The notes: generated from the letters alone by a model not told the origin. A stretch of 64,000 bases of DNA from Eubacteriales bacterium (GCA_030524285.1 JAUNGQ010000002.1:62001-126000); one strand, 5' to 3'; counted from the stretch's first letter, positions 24,224 to 33,734 are shown. Numbers and translations: made by a program.

Positions 24224-24305
24224 GAGTAAAATGAAGAAAAAATATATAATAAAAGAAGCCAGTAAGGTTCTGGAAGAACAAATACGAGATAATGGAAGGA
24301 ATGCT

Positions 24306-25271
24306 ATGAGCGAAAACCCTATTACCAATGCTACGGGGTTATCCGCAGTCGTTCCACATGATAATGACGGATATTGTACTGTCTATAAGATGGATTGCGC
24401 GGATGGCCTAGGCCTTATGACGGTCTATCAGGTCTATCCCGGTATTCAGCTCATTTACAATGACTTTGAAGCGGCAAGCTGCTACTGGGATGGCAACCTT
24501 GACAAAAACATACTGGAGATCAACCACTGCCGGGAAGGTCGAGAGGGCAGCAAATTGCAAAGCGGTTCCTGTCTGTACCTTGGAGAGGGCGATCTTTCCA
24601 TTCATACAATGGATAACTGTGCATCAGAAATCTCATTTCCTCTGAAGCATTACCGTGGGATTTCTGTCGTACTTGATCTGGAAATTGTTTCAAAGAATCC
24701 GCCTGCCATCCTTGCAGAGAGCGGCGTTGGTATTACAGACTTCAAGGAAAAATTCTGTAATGACGGAACCTGCTTTGTCATGCGGGCAAAGGATGAGATT
24801 GAGCATATCTTTTCGGAGCTTTACTCCGTACCGGATCGCTTGCAAAAGCCCTATTTCATGCTGAAGGTTCAGGAACTGTTACTGTTTCTGTGCATGGTGG
24901 ATGTGAAGAAAGAAAAGCAGCGGGAGTTGTATACCTCTCCACAGGTAGAAATTGTCCGGGAGATTCACAAACGGTTGATTTCCAACCTGCAGGAGCGTCC
25001 AACGATTGAAGAACTGGCAAAGGAATATCTGATCAATACTGCAAGCTTAAAGGATACCTTCAAAGGTGTCTATGGGCAGCCTATTGGAACCTATATGAAG
25101 GCGTATCGCATCAGGCAGGCTGCTGTACTGCTTCGCCAGACACAGGCAACCATAGCGGAGATTGCGAATCAGGTAGGGTATGAAAACCAAAGTAAGTTTG
25201 CCAATGCTTTTCGGGATGTGATGAAGATTGCTCCGGCTGAATACCGGAAGCAGAATGAAGCTGCTAAATAG
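24306..25271 (+). CDS. AraC-family transcriptional regulator
   Basis: 321 residues from ATG 24306, chosen for GGAAGGA just upstream; the frame is also open from 24231. The N-terminal 200 residues are an effector/dimerisation domain. The C-terminal HTH pair is PTIEELAKEYLINTASLKDTF and ATIAEIANQVGYENQSKFANAFRDVMKIAPAEYRK. Three matching direct-repeat operators (16228, 21088, 24195) suggest it controls the copper operon leader, the MATE operon and itself. A winged-helix gene with its MGK leader follows after 17 bp. Confidence 0.88.
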   Translation: MSENPITNATGLSAVVPHDNDGYCTVYKMDCADGLGLMTVYQVYPGIQLIYNDFEAASCYWDGNLDKNILEINHCREGREGSKLQSGSCLYLGEGDLSIHTMDNCASEISFPLKHYRGISVVLDLEIVSKNPPAILAESGVGITDFKEKFCNDGTCFVMRAKDEIEHIFSELYSVPDRLQKPYFMLKVQELLLFLCMVDVKKEKQRELYTSPQVEIVREIHKRLISNLQERPTIEELAKEYLINTASLKDTFKGVYGQPIGTYMKAYRIRQAAVLLRQTQATIAEIANQVGYENQSKFANAFRDVMKIAPAEYRKQNEAAK

Positions 25272-25287
25272 AAAATGGGGTGATGGC

Positions 25288-25299
25288 ATGGGAAAATAA
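25288..25299 (+). promoter_or_regulatory. MGK mini-ORF leader of winged-helix copy 3
   Basis: ATG GGA AAA TAA with GGTGATG 6 bp upstream. The TAA overlaps the winged-helix ATG (TAATG). Confidence 0.65.
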
Positions 25300-25694
25300 T
25301 GGTACTCACATTTTCCAATTCTGAAGAGTACATCATAGATAAGATCATGACGGTCCTGTCGGATGAACAGGTTATGGAGCGTGTATATGTTCCAGCGGAG
25401 CCAGCGCTGAAATTTCAGGGCATGGAAATTCATCCCCGACGCAGGCAGGTGTATCTCAACGATCAGGAAGTGGAGCTGACGACCAGGGAGTTTGATGTGC
25501 TGTATTATCTTGCGCAGCATGCAGGCCAGGTCCTGACAGCCCGACAGATATATGAGGCTGTAAGCAGCGAGAATGCTGTGGCCTGCGATTATCACAATAT
25601 AGAGAGCAGCATCTATTCGATCCGAAAGAAGCTGGGGCGCTATGTGATCCTCACGGTTCGGGGATATGGATATAAATTTAATCAGGATATATAA
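25299..25694 (+). CDS. Stand-alone OmpR/PhoB-type winged-helix protein, copy 3
   Basis: A 131-residue paralogue of the protein at 3633. The first 38 residues (EEYIIDKIMTVLSDEQVMERVYV) match the family's helical start. Then LTTREFDVLYYLAQHAGQVL, RQIYEAV, IESSIYSIRKKLG and VRGYGYKF make a complete effector domain. No receiver. It is in an operon behind the AraC gene and is closed by a terminator 4 bp after its stop. Predicted DNA-binding protein of unknown target. Confidence 0.82.
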   Translation: MVLTFSNSEEYIIDKIMTVLSDEQVMERVYVPAEPALKFQGMEIHPRRRQVYLNDQEVELTTREFDVLYYLAQHAGQVLTARQIYEAVSSENAVACDYHNIESSIYSIRKKLGRYVILTVRGYGYKFNQDI

Positions 25695-25697
25695 ATG

Positions 25698-25743
25698 AGG
25701 CCGATGGTAAAGCTTCCTTGTAGCTTTGCTGTCGGTCTTCTTT
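25698..25743 (+). terminator. Intrinsic terminator
   Basis: GGCCGATGGTAAAGCT pairs with AGCTTTGCTGTCGGTC (about 25722-25737), followed by TTCTTTG. Confidence 0.8.
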
Positions 25744-25975
25744 GACGGTATTATGTCGAAAAAGCACGAATGATTTGAAGTTCTCTTGAACTGAGAATGA
25801 AATTCCATTGAGTCGGATTCAGTAGAATCTAAGTAGTTATCCAGTTTCTTTGAAGCGCAGGTTGAGCATTCGGAGAGATGAGCTAACAACTATATTTTAA
25901 CAAAGAGGAGGCGCACAAAGAAGCAGAGTAGAACAGATACCTTGCAGACAACTCTCCTTATAAACGTCTGTAAAT
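25744..25975. other. Intergenic, no gene; decayed upstream part of the repeat
   Basis: No supportable gene. From about 25906 it holds short blocks also found before the second repeat copy (GGAGGCGCA and CTCCTTATAAAC, compare 32933-32994), so the repeated unit once extended further left. A minus-strand frame through here has no ribosome site and ends inside the AraC gene. Confidence 0.5.
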
Positions 25976-26092
25976 GCCGAAGTAACGTAGTCCAAAACAA
26001 ATGAATAATTATATGATTCGGCAGCCTGTTCAAATAGCACAACGACAAAACACCGATGCTCAGCAAAGATGAAGCTGGGTATCGGTGTTTTC
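25976..26092. repeat. 117-bp direct repeat, copy A
   Basis: Matches 32995-33111 at the same length with three mismatches by my count. It begins GCCGAA and ends in a hairpin (AAAACACCGATGC...GTATCGGTGTTTTC, about 26047-26092) that can terminate both strands. It lies at the 3' end of the minus-strand AraC gene. With copy B it brackets about 7 kb of exporter genes. Confidence 0.9.
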
Positions 26093-26101
26093 CTATTGCA
26101 G

Positions 26102-27076
26102 CTATTCTTTCTGTTGCATCAGGCGCCTGTATTCATCAGGGAACAACCCGGTAGTTCGCTGAAACAGACCGGAAAAACGTCCGGGATGATGATAGCCGAC
26201 CGCCTCTGCAATCTGCCTGACCGGAAAATCCGTAGCAACCAACATATATTCGGCATGGGCAATCCGTTTGTTTTGAATGTACTCTGTAATGGTATATCCG
26301 TAAAGCTTTTTGAAAGAGTATCGAAGCTTCGTCTGCCCCATGCAGGCGATTTTTGTCAGCTGATCGGTTCGGATGTCAAAGGCAAAGTGATCCTCGATAT
26401 AAGATTTTACAGCATCCAGATTCATCAGATCTTCTTTGGATAATTCGCCGCTGGGGATAAATCCGGTATCCTGTTTCGTTTTTTCAATAATCAGAGAAAG
26501 GGCCTCGGACACCTTGCTTTCATAAAAAAGATGGGCGGATATGCCGGTTCCCTGAAAAGTCTGTATCTGCCGCATAAGCAAAACCAATTCCGGGAAATCC
26601 GTTACGCCGTCAATGCTGCGAAAGGCAGCCTGCGGGTCGGGAAATTCACCGGGATATTTTTGCTCCAGATAATCATGGTAATATCCAGGCATCAGCATGA
26701 GATCAATGCCGTGCATGGGTACATTTTTATGGTATCTGGCCCGAAACAGTTCGCCGTTGGATACATGCCCTCTGATGCAGTTCGCATTGATCCTTTTATA
26801 GGGAGCCAGTTCCTCCGCCGATACTGTGTAGTAGTAGTTGATTGAGATAAATGGCTGCTGCTGGTATTCAACCAGTTTGTCCTCCTTTAAGCGTAAATCT
26901 ATCACGCCAACAGTAAACATTCCTTCTTTTTCATAATACCAATAATAACCCTCCCCCAGTTCTTCCGGCGGCTCATAGCATAAGCCCTCCAGGTTGAGGT
27001 TCGGCTTACACGCGCAGGGATGAAATCCGATCTCATCTAAAAAGGGTTGGGACAGTTTCAATGTTTGTTTTTCCAT
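26102..27076 (-). CDS. AraC-family transcriptional regulator of the ABC/MATE module
   Basis: 324 residues. The start at 27076 is set by AAGGAG on the minus strand. An N-terminal effector domain is followed by an HTH pair (FDIRTDQLTKIACMGQTKLRYSFKKLYG and FPVRQIAEAVGYHHPGRFSGLFQRTTGLFPDEYRR). Divergent from the ABC genes, with direct repeats at 27098 and 27119 between them. The arrangement resembles YbtA next to ybtPQ, so it may activate the exporters in response to their substrate (inference). Confidence 0.88.
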   Translation of the reverse strand: MEKQTLKLSQPFLDEIGFHPCACKPNLNLEGLCYEPPEELGEGYYWYYEKEGMFTVGVIDLRLKEDKLVEYQQQPFISINYYYTVSAEELAPYKRINANCIRGHVSNGELFRARYHKNVPMHGIDLMLMPGYYHDYLEQKYPGEFPDPQAAFRSIDGVTDFPELVLLMRQIQTFQGTGISAHLFYESKVSEALSLIIEKTKQDTGFIPSGELSKEDLMNLDAVKSYIEDHFAFDIRTDQLTKIACMGQTKLRYSFKKLYGYTITEYIQNKRIAHAEYMLVATDFPVRQIAEAVGYHHPGRFSGLFQRTTGLFPDEYRRLMQQKE

Positions 27077-27095
27077 AGTGGTTCTCCTTGTGTCC

Positions 27096-27131
27096 ACTTT
27101 CGACGAACCTGTATCCGGTTTCAACGAAAGT
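27096..27131. promoter_or_regulatory. AraC-type operator between divergent genes
   Basis: TTTCGACGAA (27098-27107) and TTTCAACGAA (27119-27128) are 21 bp apart. The outer ACTTTCG/CGAAAGT arms (27096-27102, 27125-27131) also make an inverted repeat. Likely bound by the regulator at 26102. Confidence 0.7.
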
Positions 27132-27278
27132 CAGTCGCGTCTATTGATTTGACCTTTGAAATGCGATAGATTAAATTCCAGGCAGGTTAGATTCTGCTAA
27201 CCTGTTAAAAAGTATAGCAGACTTCTTGGTGTAATTCAAGAAAAATCAAGCGGCCTGCACAAAAAGGAGGTATCTTCA

Positions 27279-29057
27279 TTGAAAGACGAACAATCCTGGT
27301 TTCAGGCACTCCTTTCGTTTGCCGCTCGTTGCAAGGGGAAAATGATTTTGTCTGTGCTTTGTTCCATTATTAGCGTGTTCGGCGGATTTGTCCCTTTCTT
27401 CGGTGTCTACCAGATTTTGAAGCTGTTTATTGAGCAAAATGCTGAGTGGTCACAGATTTTGTTTTGGTGTGGAATCTGCATTGCCGGATATGCGGTCAAG
27501 CTGTTGTTCTTTGCCATTTCCACGATCCTGTCTCATGTGGGCGCATACACGATCCTGGAAACAATCCGTATGCAGATTGCGGATAAACTGATGAAAGCGC
27601 CGCTGGGCGATGTGATGAATAAGACCATCGGCCAGATCAAAAGTGTGATTGTAGACCGGGTAGAGGCGATTGAGCCGCCGCTGGCCCACTTCATACCGGA
27701 AGCAACGGGTAACATTGTAATCCCCATTGCGATTTTCATTTTTCTGATCGTCTTTGACTGGCGGATGGCGCTTGCCTCGATTGCAACGATTCCGCTGGCA
27801 GCGATTCCGATGATGCTTATGATGCGTGGCTACTCTGAAAGATATGATACTTACATGAAATCAAGCAGCCATGTGAACAGCGTCATTGTGGAGTATGTGG
27901 AAGGAATCGAGGTAGTCAAAGCGTTCAATCAGGCTACCAGCTCTTATGAGAAGTTCGATAAGGCTGTGTCCTCTTTTAAGGACTATATTCTGGATTGGTA
28001 TCAGAGTACATGGAAGATGATGTATCTGGCCTTTGCGATTCTCCCTACGACCTTGCTGATCACCTTGCCGGTTGGTCTGCTTCTGTTTTCGTCCGGGGCG
28101 CTGACTCCAGTAGAACTTTGTATGTGCCTGATTTTATCTTTGAGTATCATCGCTCCTTTGATGCGTCTGGAAGTGTTCGTGAACGAAATCAAGATCATGG
28201 AGTACGGTATCAGGGAAACAATGGCATATATCAACATGCCGGAGTTGCCAAACGCCGATAAGCCGGTTACTCTGCTCCATACTGACATTGAACTGGATCA
28301 CGTTTCTTTCTCCTACACCGGAAAAGAGAACGAAATGGTACTGCAGGATGTAAACCTGAAAATGCCCCAGGGTAGCTTTACCGCTCTGGTGGGACCGTCT
28401 GGCGGCGGCAAGTCTACGGTGGCCCGGTTGATCGCCCGGTTCTGGGATGTGTCGGAGGGCAGTATCAAAATCGGTGGAGTCAACATCAAGGACATTCCTC
28501 TAAAGCAGCTTTCCGATACGGTCAGCTTTGTGACGCAGGACAACTTCCTGTTTAACTGCTCCCTGAAAGAAAATATCCGGTTGGGTGATCCGTCCGCAAC
28601 AGACGAACAGGTTTTTGCGGCAGCAAAAGCAGCGTGCTGCGATGAATTTATCGGCAAGCTGGAGAAGGGTTACGATACTCCGGCCGGAGACGCCGGAAAG
28701 AGACTGTCCGGCGGAGAGAAACAGCGTATTGCTATTGCACGCGCCATCCTGAAAAAAGCTCCTATCGTGATCTTGGACGAAGCAACAGCATTTACTGACC
28801 CAGAGAATGAGGATAAGATCCAGCAGTCTATTATGGCGCTTACCAAAGGAAAGACCTTGCTGGTAATTGCACATCGTCTTTCTACGATCCAGAACGCCGA
28901 TCAGATTGTCCTGCTGAAGCAGGGACATATTGAAGCGGTCGGCAAGCAGGGGGAACTTCTGAAATCCAGTCCTCTCTATGCGGATATGTGGAAAGCGCAT
29001 ATTGGAGCAAAAGCCTGGGCAGTTTCCGATGAAAGTGAGGTGGCCCTTCATGTTTAG
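27279..29057 (+). CDS. ABC exporter, fused membrane and ATPase domains (A)
   Basis: 592 residues from TTG 27279, which has a perfect AAGGAGG 8 bp upstream. An N-terminal six-helix domain (residues 15-300) precedes a C-terminal ATPase: GPSGGGKSTV, LSGGEKQRIAIARAIL, Walker B IVILDEATAFTDPENE, switch H in VIAHRLST. It overlaps gene B by 8 bp, so they form a heterodimer. Such AraC-linked pairs resemble YbtPQ/IrtAB siderophore or drug transporters. Direction and substrate are not determined. Confidence 0.92.
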   Translation: MKDEQSWFQALLSFAARCKGKMILSVLCSIISVFGGFVPFFGVYQILKLFIEQNAEWSQILFWCGICIAGYAVKLLFFAISTILSHVGAYTILETIRMQIADKLMKAPLGDVMNKTIGQIKSVIVDRVEAIEPPLAHFIPEATGNIVIPIAIFIFLIVFDWRMALASIATIPLAAIPMMLMMRGYSERYDTYMKSSSHVNSVIVEYVEGIEVVKAFNQATSSYEKFDKAVSSFKDYILDWYQSTWKMMYLAFAILPTTLLITLPVGLLLFSSGALTPVELCMCLILSLSIIAPLMRLEVFVNEIKIMEYGIRETMAYINMPELPNADKPVTLLHTDIELDHVSFSYTGKENEMVLQDVNLKMPQGSFTALVGPSGGGKSTVARLIARFWDVSEGSIKIGGVNIKDIPLKQLSDTVSFVTQDNFLFNCSLKENIRLGDPSATDEQVFAAAKAACCDEFIGKLEKGYDTPAGDAGKRLSGGEKQRIAIARAILKKAPIVILDEATAFTDPENEDKIQQSIMALTKGKTLLVIAHRLSTIQNADQIVLLKQGHIEAVGKQGELLKSSPLYADMWKAHIGAKAWAVSDESEVALHV

Positions 29058-30798
29058 AACAACGAAACGAATTATTGACTGGTGCGGCCCCTACAAAAAG
29101 CGTTTGTACCTTGGATTTGTATGCGCCTTTTTTGCTACATGGTTTGGCGCGGCCCCGACAATGGTAGCCGCCTATACTCTGGGCGAGGTCATTGAAAGTG
29201 TAAAAAGCGGAACAGCATTTCATACCTCTCTTATCTGGATGTCCTTTGCTGCCATCGCGGTACTTGTTTTTCTGCGGTTTCTGTTCTCTTACTGGCGGGC
29301 AAAATTGCAGGAAAGCATTGGCTATGAGCTGGTGGCAGAACAGCGAATTAAAATCGGTGATATTCTGAAACGGGTATCTCTTGGATATTTCCAGAAAAAC
29401 AGCGCCGGTGACATCCTGAGTACCGTTACGACAGAGCTTTCCACGCTGGAACTTCAGGGCATGAGAATGATTAACGAAGTGGTCAACGGCTATATCAATG
29501 TGATCGCTATTGTCCTTTGCCTTGCGGTTTTCAGTATTCCGGCAGCTCTCATAGCGATTGCGGGCGTATTTGTTTCTTTCCTTTTCCTGCATGGAGTTTC
29601 CGTACAGAGCGAGAAAAACGCACCTGTCAGTGAGAAGGCTGTGGAGGATTTGTCGGGAGCCGCCATTGAATATGTCCGTGGACTTTCTATTGTGAAATCC
29701 TTTGGACAGGAGGGCGCTTCGGTAGCCAGTATGAAAAATGCCTGCAAGGAAAGCAAGGACATCAATATCAAGATTGAGAAGGGATTTACTCCTTTTAACT
29801 GCCTGCACCTGTTTGCATTAAAACTGGCTTCCGTAGGTCTGGTAATGATTACGGCATGGATGACCGTGGGCGGTCAAATGTCGCTCCCGGTTATGCTGAT
29901 GTTCTGTATGTTTTCCTTTACGATTTTCGGCAGCGTGGAGACGATCAATGATTCCGCCCATATCCTCGGAGTCATTGATTCCGCAATGAATAAGTTGGAG
30001 AAGGTCGAACAGGTGGAGTACATAGATCAGGATGGGTCTGACATTACGCCTGACGGATATGGCATTGAGTTTCAGAATGTATCTTTTGGATATGACAGCC
30101 GGGAGATTCTGCATGATGTGACATTCCAGATTCCGCAGAATACCACAACCGCTATCGTAGGCCCCTCTGGAAGCGGTAAATCCACACTCTGCAATCTGAT
30201 TGCGCGCTTTTATGATGTGAACAGCGGCGTCATTCGGATTGGCGGCAGGGATGTAAAAGACTATACCTGTGATTCGCTGCTTCGGAATATCAGCATGGTA
30301 TTCCAGAATGTCTATTTGTTCCATGACACGATCCGAAACAATATACGCTTTGGCAGCCCCCAGGCAACGGATGAACAGATCGTAGAGGCTGCAAAAAAGG
30401 CCCGCTGCCATGACTTCATTATGGCGTTGCCGGATGGCTACGATACGATGGTTGGCGAAGGCGGTTCCTCTCTGTCGGGCGGAGAAAAGCAGCGCATTTC
30501 TATCGCCCGCGCAATCCTGAAAGATGCGCCTATCGTTATTTTGGACGAAGCGACAGCAAGCATTGACCCGGAGAATGAGCATCTGATCCAGGAGGCAATC
30601 AGCGCTCTTACTCACGGCAAGACGATCATTACGATTGCTCACCGGCTTGCCACCATTCAGAACGCCGATAAAATTCTTGTGGTGGATGGCGGAGGTATTG
30701 CCCAGCAGGGAACCCATGAGGAACTTATAAAGCAGGACGGCGTATATAAGCGATTTATTGAAATCAGAGAAAAGGCTGAGGGCTGGAGCATCGGCTGA
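29050..30798 (+). CDS. ABC exporter, fused membrane and ATPase domains (B)
   Basis: 582 residues, the partner of the protein at 27279. ATG 29050 follows GTGAGGTGG and overlaps the end of gene A. Six N-terminal helices, then [42 protein letters not shown] and TIAHRLAT. Both ATP sites look catalytically complete, unlike the degenerate-site heterodimers. The next gene, a MATE exporter, starts 13 bp later, so three exporter genes share one transcript. Confidence 0.92.
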   Translation: MFRTTKRIIDWCGPYKKRLYLGFVCAFFATWFGAAPTMVAAYTLGEVIESVKSGTAFHTSLIWMSFAAIAVLVFLRFLFSYWRAKLQESIGYELVAEQRIKIGDILKRVSLGYFQKNSAGDILSTVTTELSTLELQGMRMINEVVNGYINVIAIVLCLAVFSIPAALIAIAGVFVSFLFLHGVSVQSEKNAPVSEKAVEDLSGAAIEYVRGLSIVKSFGQEGASVASMKNACKESKDINIKIEKGFTPFNCLHLFALKLASVGLVMITAWMTVGGQMSLPVMLMFCMFSFTIFGSVETINDSAHILGVIDSAMNKLEKVEQVEYIDQDGSDITPDGYGIEFQNVSFGYDSREILHDVTFQIPQNTTTAIVGPSGSGKSTLCNLIARFYDVNSGVIRIGGRDVKDYTCDSLLRNISMVFQNVYLFHDTIRNNIRFGSPQATDEQIVEAAKKARCHDFIMALPDGYDTMVGEGGSSLSGGEKQRISIARAILKDAPIVILDEATASIDPENEHLIQEAISALTHGKTIITIAHRLATIQNADKILVVDGGGIAQQGTHEELIKQDGVYKRFIEIREKAEGWSIG

Positions 30799-30811
30799 CA
30801 GGAGGAAGATT

Positions 30812-32185
30812 ATGAGTAAGAAAGCAGATACAAGAACGATGCTGCTGACGGCATCCCCGTTGCAGCTCATTATTTCACTTAGTTTGCCTGCCATCATCGG
30901 TATGGTGGTGGTTGGGCTGTATAACCTGATGGACCGGGTTTTTGTCGGCCAGCTTATTAACGAGGTGGCGATGGCTGCGGTTTCCGTATCCTATCCGTTC
31001 ACGCTGATTAACACCGGCGTATCTACGCTGATCGGCGTTGGCTCCGCTTCGGTTTTGTCCCGCGCAGTCGGCAAAAAAGACCAGGACACCATTGACAAAA
31101 TCATGGGCAACCTGATCGCATTGAATCTCCTTTTTGGTATCATCATCACTGTGGTTGGTATGATTTTTACACGCCAGCTACTGACTCTGAGTGGTTCTGA
31201 GGGCGAGATTTTGAATCTGGCTACCCGATACCTGCGGATTATCTTCGCCGGAAGTCTGTTCGTCAATTTCGCGCAGTCCTCCAATATGATTATGCGGGGC
31301 GAGGGCCTTCTGAAGCAGGCGATGATATTCAGCGCAGGTTCTGCGATTTTGAACATTATCCTGGACCCGATCCTGATTTCTGTTCTGAATCCCTATGGAA
31401 TGGGGATTGACGGTGCCGCCTATGCGACCATTATTTCGCAGATCCTCTATGCTGCAGCTATGATGTGGCACTTTGCGGCTAAGAGCAAGAATGTACGGAT
31501 TCACGGTGTTCGGATTGAAAAGAGTCTGGTTTCCGAAATCTTTGGCGTTGGATTCTCTGCCATGCTCATGCAGGTAATGACCCTGGTACAGCAGACGGTT
31601 CTCTACCGAGTGGCGCATAACTACGGCGGCGATGAGTGGCAGATCATTTTGGGCGCGGCTTTAAGTATCCAGTCCTTTGCCTTTATTCCTCTTTGGGGAA
31701 TGAGTCAGGGCTTCCAGCCTGCGGTTGGTACGAACTTTGGCGCGAAACAGTATGACCGGGTAAAACGGGTAACAAAGGGCTTCGTTCTTGGCGCTACGGT
31801 TCTGACATTGATTTTCTATATCCCGATTGAGCTTGCGCCCCGGACGATCCTTTCGTGGTTTATCAAGGATGCAAGCCTTGTGAACCAGGGTGTTTCTGAT
31901 CTGCGGATTTTGTTCAGTACCTATGTCCTGCTCGGTTTCCTGATTATGAGCATCACGCTGATGCAGTCTTTGGGAAAGGCATCAAAGGCCAGCGTTCTGG
32001 TAATGCTGCGTCAGATCGTACTGTTCATTCCGCTGGCGTTTATCGTGCCTATGATTGGCGGCCTGGGCGTGACCGGCGTATTCCTGGCTCCGGCGCTGAC
32101 TGACCTGATTGTAGTGATTTTGGCCGTTTTCATGGTGGCCTCTATATTCAGAAACATGACGGAGTTGGCAGCACAAGAGAAGTAA
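30812..32185 (+). CDS. MATE-family efflux transporter (2)
   Basis: 457 residues, 12 helices, AGGAGG before ATG 30812. It is closely related to the MATE protein at 21197: the N-terminal DTRT-LLT, GMVVVGLYN-MD, GVGSASVLSRA-GKKD and QPA-GTN-GAK blocks are shared. The duplication implies the two AraC/MATE modules derive from a common ancestor or act on related compounds. Followed by a perfect terminator. Confidence 0.93.
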   Translation: MSKKADTRTMLLTASPLQLIISLSLPAIIGMVVVGLYNLMDRVFVGQLINEVAMAAVSVSYPFTLINTGVSTLIGVGSASVLSRAVGKKDQDTIDKIMGNLIALNLLFGIIITVVGMIFTRQLLTLSGSEGEILNLATRYLRIIFAGSLFVNFAQSSNMIMRGEGLLKQAMIFSAGSAILNIILDPILISVLNPYGMGIDGAAYATIISQILYAAAMMWHFAAKSKNVRIHGVRIEKSLVSEIFGVGFSAMLMQVMTLVQQTVLYRVAHNYGGDEWQIILGAALSIQSFAFIPLWGMSQGFQPAVGTNFGAKQYDRVKRVTKGFVLGATVLTLIFYIPIELAPRTILSWFIKDASLVNQGVSDLRILFSTYVLLGFLIMSITLMQSLGKASKASVLVMLRQIVLFIPLAFIVPMIGGLGVTGVFLAPALTDLIVVILAVFMVASIFRNMTELAAQEK

Positions 32186-32194
32186 TGCAGATAG

Positions 32195-32229
32195 GAGCGG
32201 CGTAATGCGAGTGTAAGTATGCGCCGCTC
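32195..32229 (+). terminator. Intrinsic terminator
   Basis: GAGCGGCG (32195-32202) pairs perfectly with CGCCGCTC (32222-32229), followed by TTAG. The T tract is short. Confidence 0.65.
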
Positions 32230-32269
32230 TTAGTATCAATAAATGCGTTGTTTTCTCTGGTATTAGGGG

Positions 32270-32857
32270 ATGATAGATATTTTTACACCGTTTATAGACA
32301 TCATATTGGCAGAAATGGAAAAGCAGCAAATAGGGGGTGAAATTACGAATTACGATCAGGCGATGGTATTTCCGATTGTATCAGGAATTGAGATTTTGTA
32401 TTTCAATAAGGACTGTCCGGCACAGGAGCAAAAGGTCTGTTCTCAGTTAAAGGATATTCCGTCAACGATTGTTATACAGAAGTGTTCCATGAGTAATTTT
32501 TGTATCATATATCAGGTAGGGAAGCACTTACCTACAGCTTTTATTCGCTATGGTGTTGACATTGTGATTTTAGTAAATCCGCAGCAGCTTTGTGAAGAAG
32601 ATATGCAGGCATTTCCTGAGATTTGGGAGTATATTCAGGGCCTGGCAGATTTGCTGCAGATAGACAGCCAGTTCTGTGTCATTAAGATAGCATCGCAATT
32701 AAAAGAAATCTTTGATGAACTGCAGCAGATACCGCTTCCACCAACCATGTTCCGGTTTTATATGCTGCTAAAGGTAATAGAACTGTTTTTACAGTTCAAG
32801 ATTATGAATCTATATAGTATACAAGTACATTTTTACCCTTACAAAGAATTTTCATAG
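32270..32857 (+). pseudogene. Truncated AraC-family regulator lacking its DNA-binding domain
   Basis: A 195-residue frame resembling the effector domain of AraC proteins. GVDIVILVNPQQLCEEDMQ...IKEIFDELQQ-type helices and FRFYMLLKVIELFLQFK align with the same part of the AraC protein at 24306 (YFMLKVQELLLFLCM). It stops exactly where the linker to the HTH domain would begin. The ribosome site is poor. The break lies about 140 bp before repeat copy B, so the rearrangement that placed the repeat may have cut the gene. A functional stand-alone sensor domain cannot be excluded. Confidence 0.6.
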
Positions 32858-32994
32858 TAGAAGAGAAGTTCTGATCCGCGAACTCGACTTATGGATCGGG
32901 GATGACGAGGGAAGAAAGCTTCTAAAAACTGAAGGAGGCGCATAAGAATCAGGTAATCTGAAGGCACATCTCCTTATAAACTTGTCTGAAGAAG

Positions 32995-33111
32995 GCCGAA
33001 ATAACGTAGTCCAAAACAAATGAATAATCATATGATTCGGCAGCCTGTTCAAATAGCACAACGACAAAACACCGATGCTCAGCATAGATGAAGCTGGGTA
33101 TCGGTGTTTTC
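32995..33111. repeat. 117-bp direct repeat, copy B
   Basis: Same length as 25976-26092 and nearly identical (differences at about 33000, 33030 and 33085). It again ends in the ACACCGATGC...GTATCGGTGT hairpin and again sits at the 3' end of a minus-strand regulator gene (XRE, 33120). Confidence 0.9.
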
Positions 33112-33119
33112 TTCGGGGA

Positions 33120-33722
33120 TTATAGTTTTTGATCAAAGGCCAGCCACTTGGCCCCATAGGTATCCAGGTAAAACCGGTTCCCATACTCATTCTCGGCCCA
33201 GCGGGATTTGATCCTGTAATAGCCACGCAGCTCCTCTCTTAAATGAGTATCACAGGAGATAGGTTCCAGCCAGATCTCACGCTGCTCATGTAATTCCAGT
33301 CTGGAGAGCGGCTGCCCCTGCGGCAGGGCCGAATCTGCAAACTGAGGCGGGATCGTAAATAACTCATCTGTATCCGAAAAGCCTATCATACTGCCATCCG
33401 GACAGATCAGCTTTTGGCCCATTGCATTTACCAGCATCCAGCCATGCGTTGGGGACCAGACCGGCCTGCCGTGTAAGATCGGAAGCTGCTGCAGCGAAAC
33501 TGGTCTGGTCGGATTCATCTGAGTCTGGTCTGTGCGTCCTAAGAGGAAGTCCGTCGTGACTCCATAAAGATCCGCCATGTTCTCCAGATTGTCCAGACCG
33601 GGAGATTTCCGTTCCCCCTCCCAGGCGTTGAGGGTAGGCTGGGAGACGCCGAGACGATCTGCAGCTTCCATTGTTTTTAATTTATTGATTTGCCGTGCGA
33701 GTTTGAATTGTCGTCTTGGCAT
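33120..33722 (-). CDS. XRE-family transcriptional regulator
   Basis: 200 residues. An N-terminal Cro/C1 HTH (TMEAADRLGVSQPTLNAWEGERKSPGLDNLENMADLYGVTTDFLLGR, residues 17-62) is followed by a 140-residue C-terminal domain rich in aromatic residues that I do not recognise. GGTGAG lies before the start. It begins 12 bp after the AlbA_2 gene on the same strand, so the three genes 35277 to 33120 form one minus-strand operon. Confidence 0.82.
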   Translation of the reverse strand: MPRRQFKLARQINKLKTMEAADRLGVSQPTLNAWEGERKSPGLDNLENMADLYGVTTDFLLGRTDQTQMNPTRPVSLQQLPILHGRPVWSPTHGWMLVNAMGQKLICPDGSMIGFSDTDELFTIPPQFADSALPQGQPLSRLELHEQREIWLEPISCDTHLREELRGYYRIKSRWAENEYGNRFYLDTYGAKWLAFDQKL

Positions 33723-33734
33723 CTGCTCACCGCC

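Noticed and set aside
25047..25889. Long minus-strand open frame of about 280 codons
   Set aside because: It runs antisense to the AraC and winged-helix genes, has no ribosome site, and its protein composition is unlike a real protein.
26092..26102. The 117-bp repeats as insertion-sequence ends
   Set aside because: The repeats are direct, not inverted, no transposase gene lies next to them, and no target-site duplication was seen. Minus-strand frames through them differ by non-synonymous changes, so they are not clear coding remnants.
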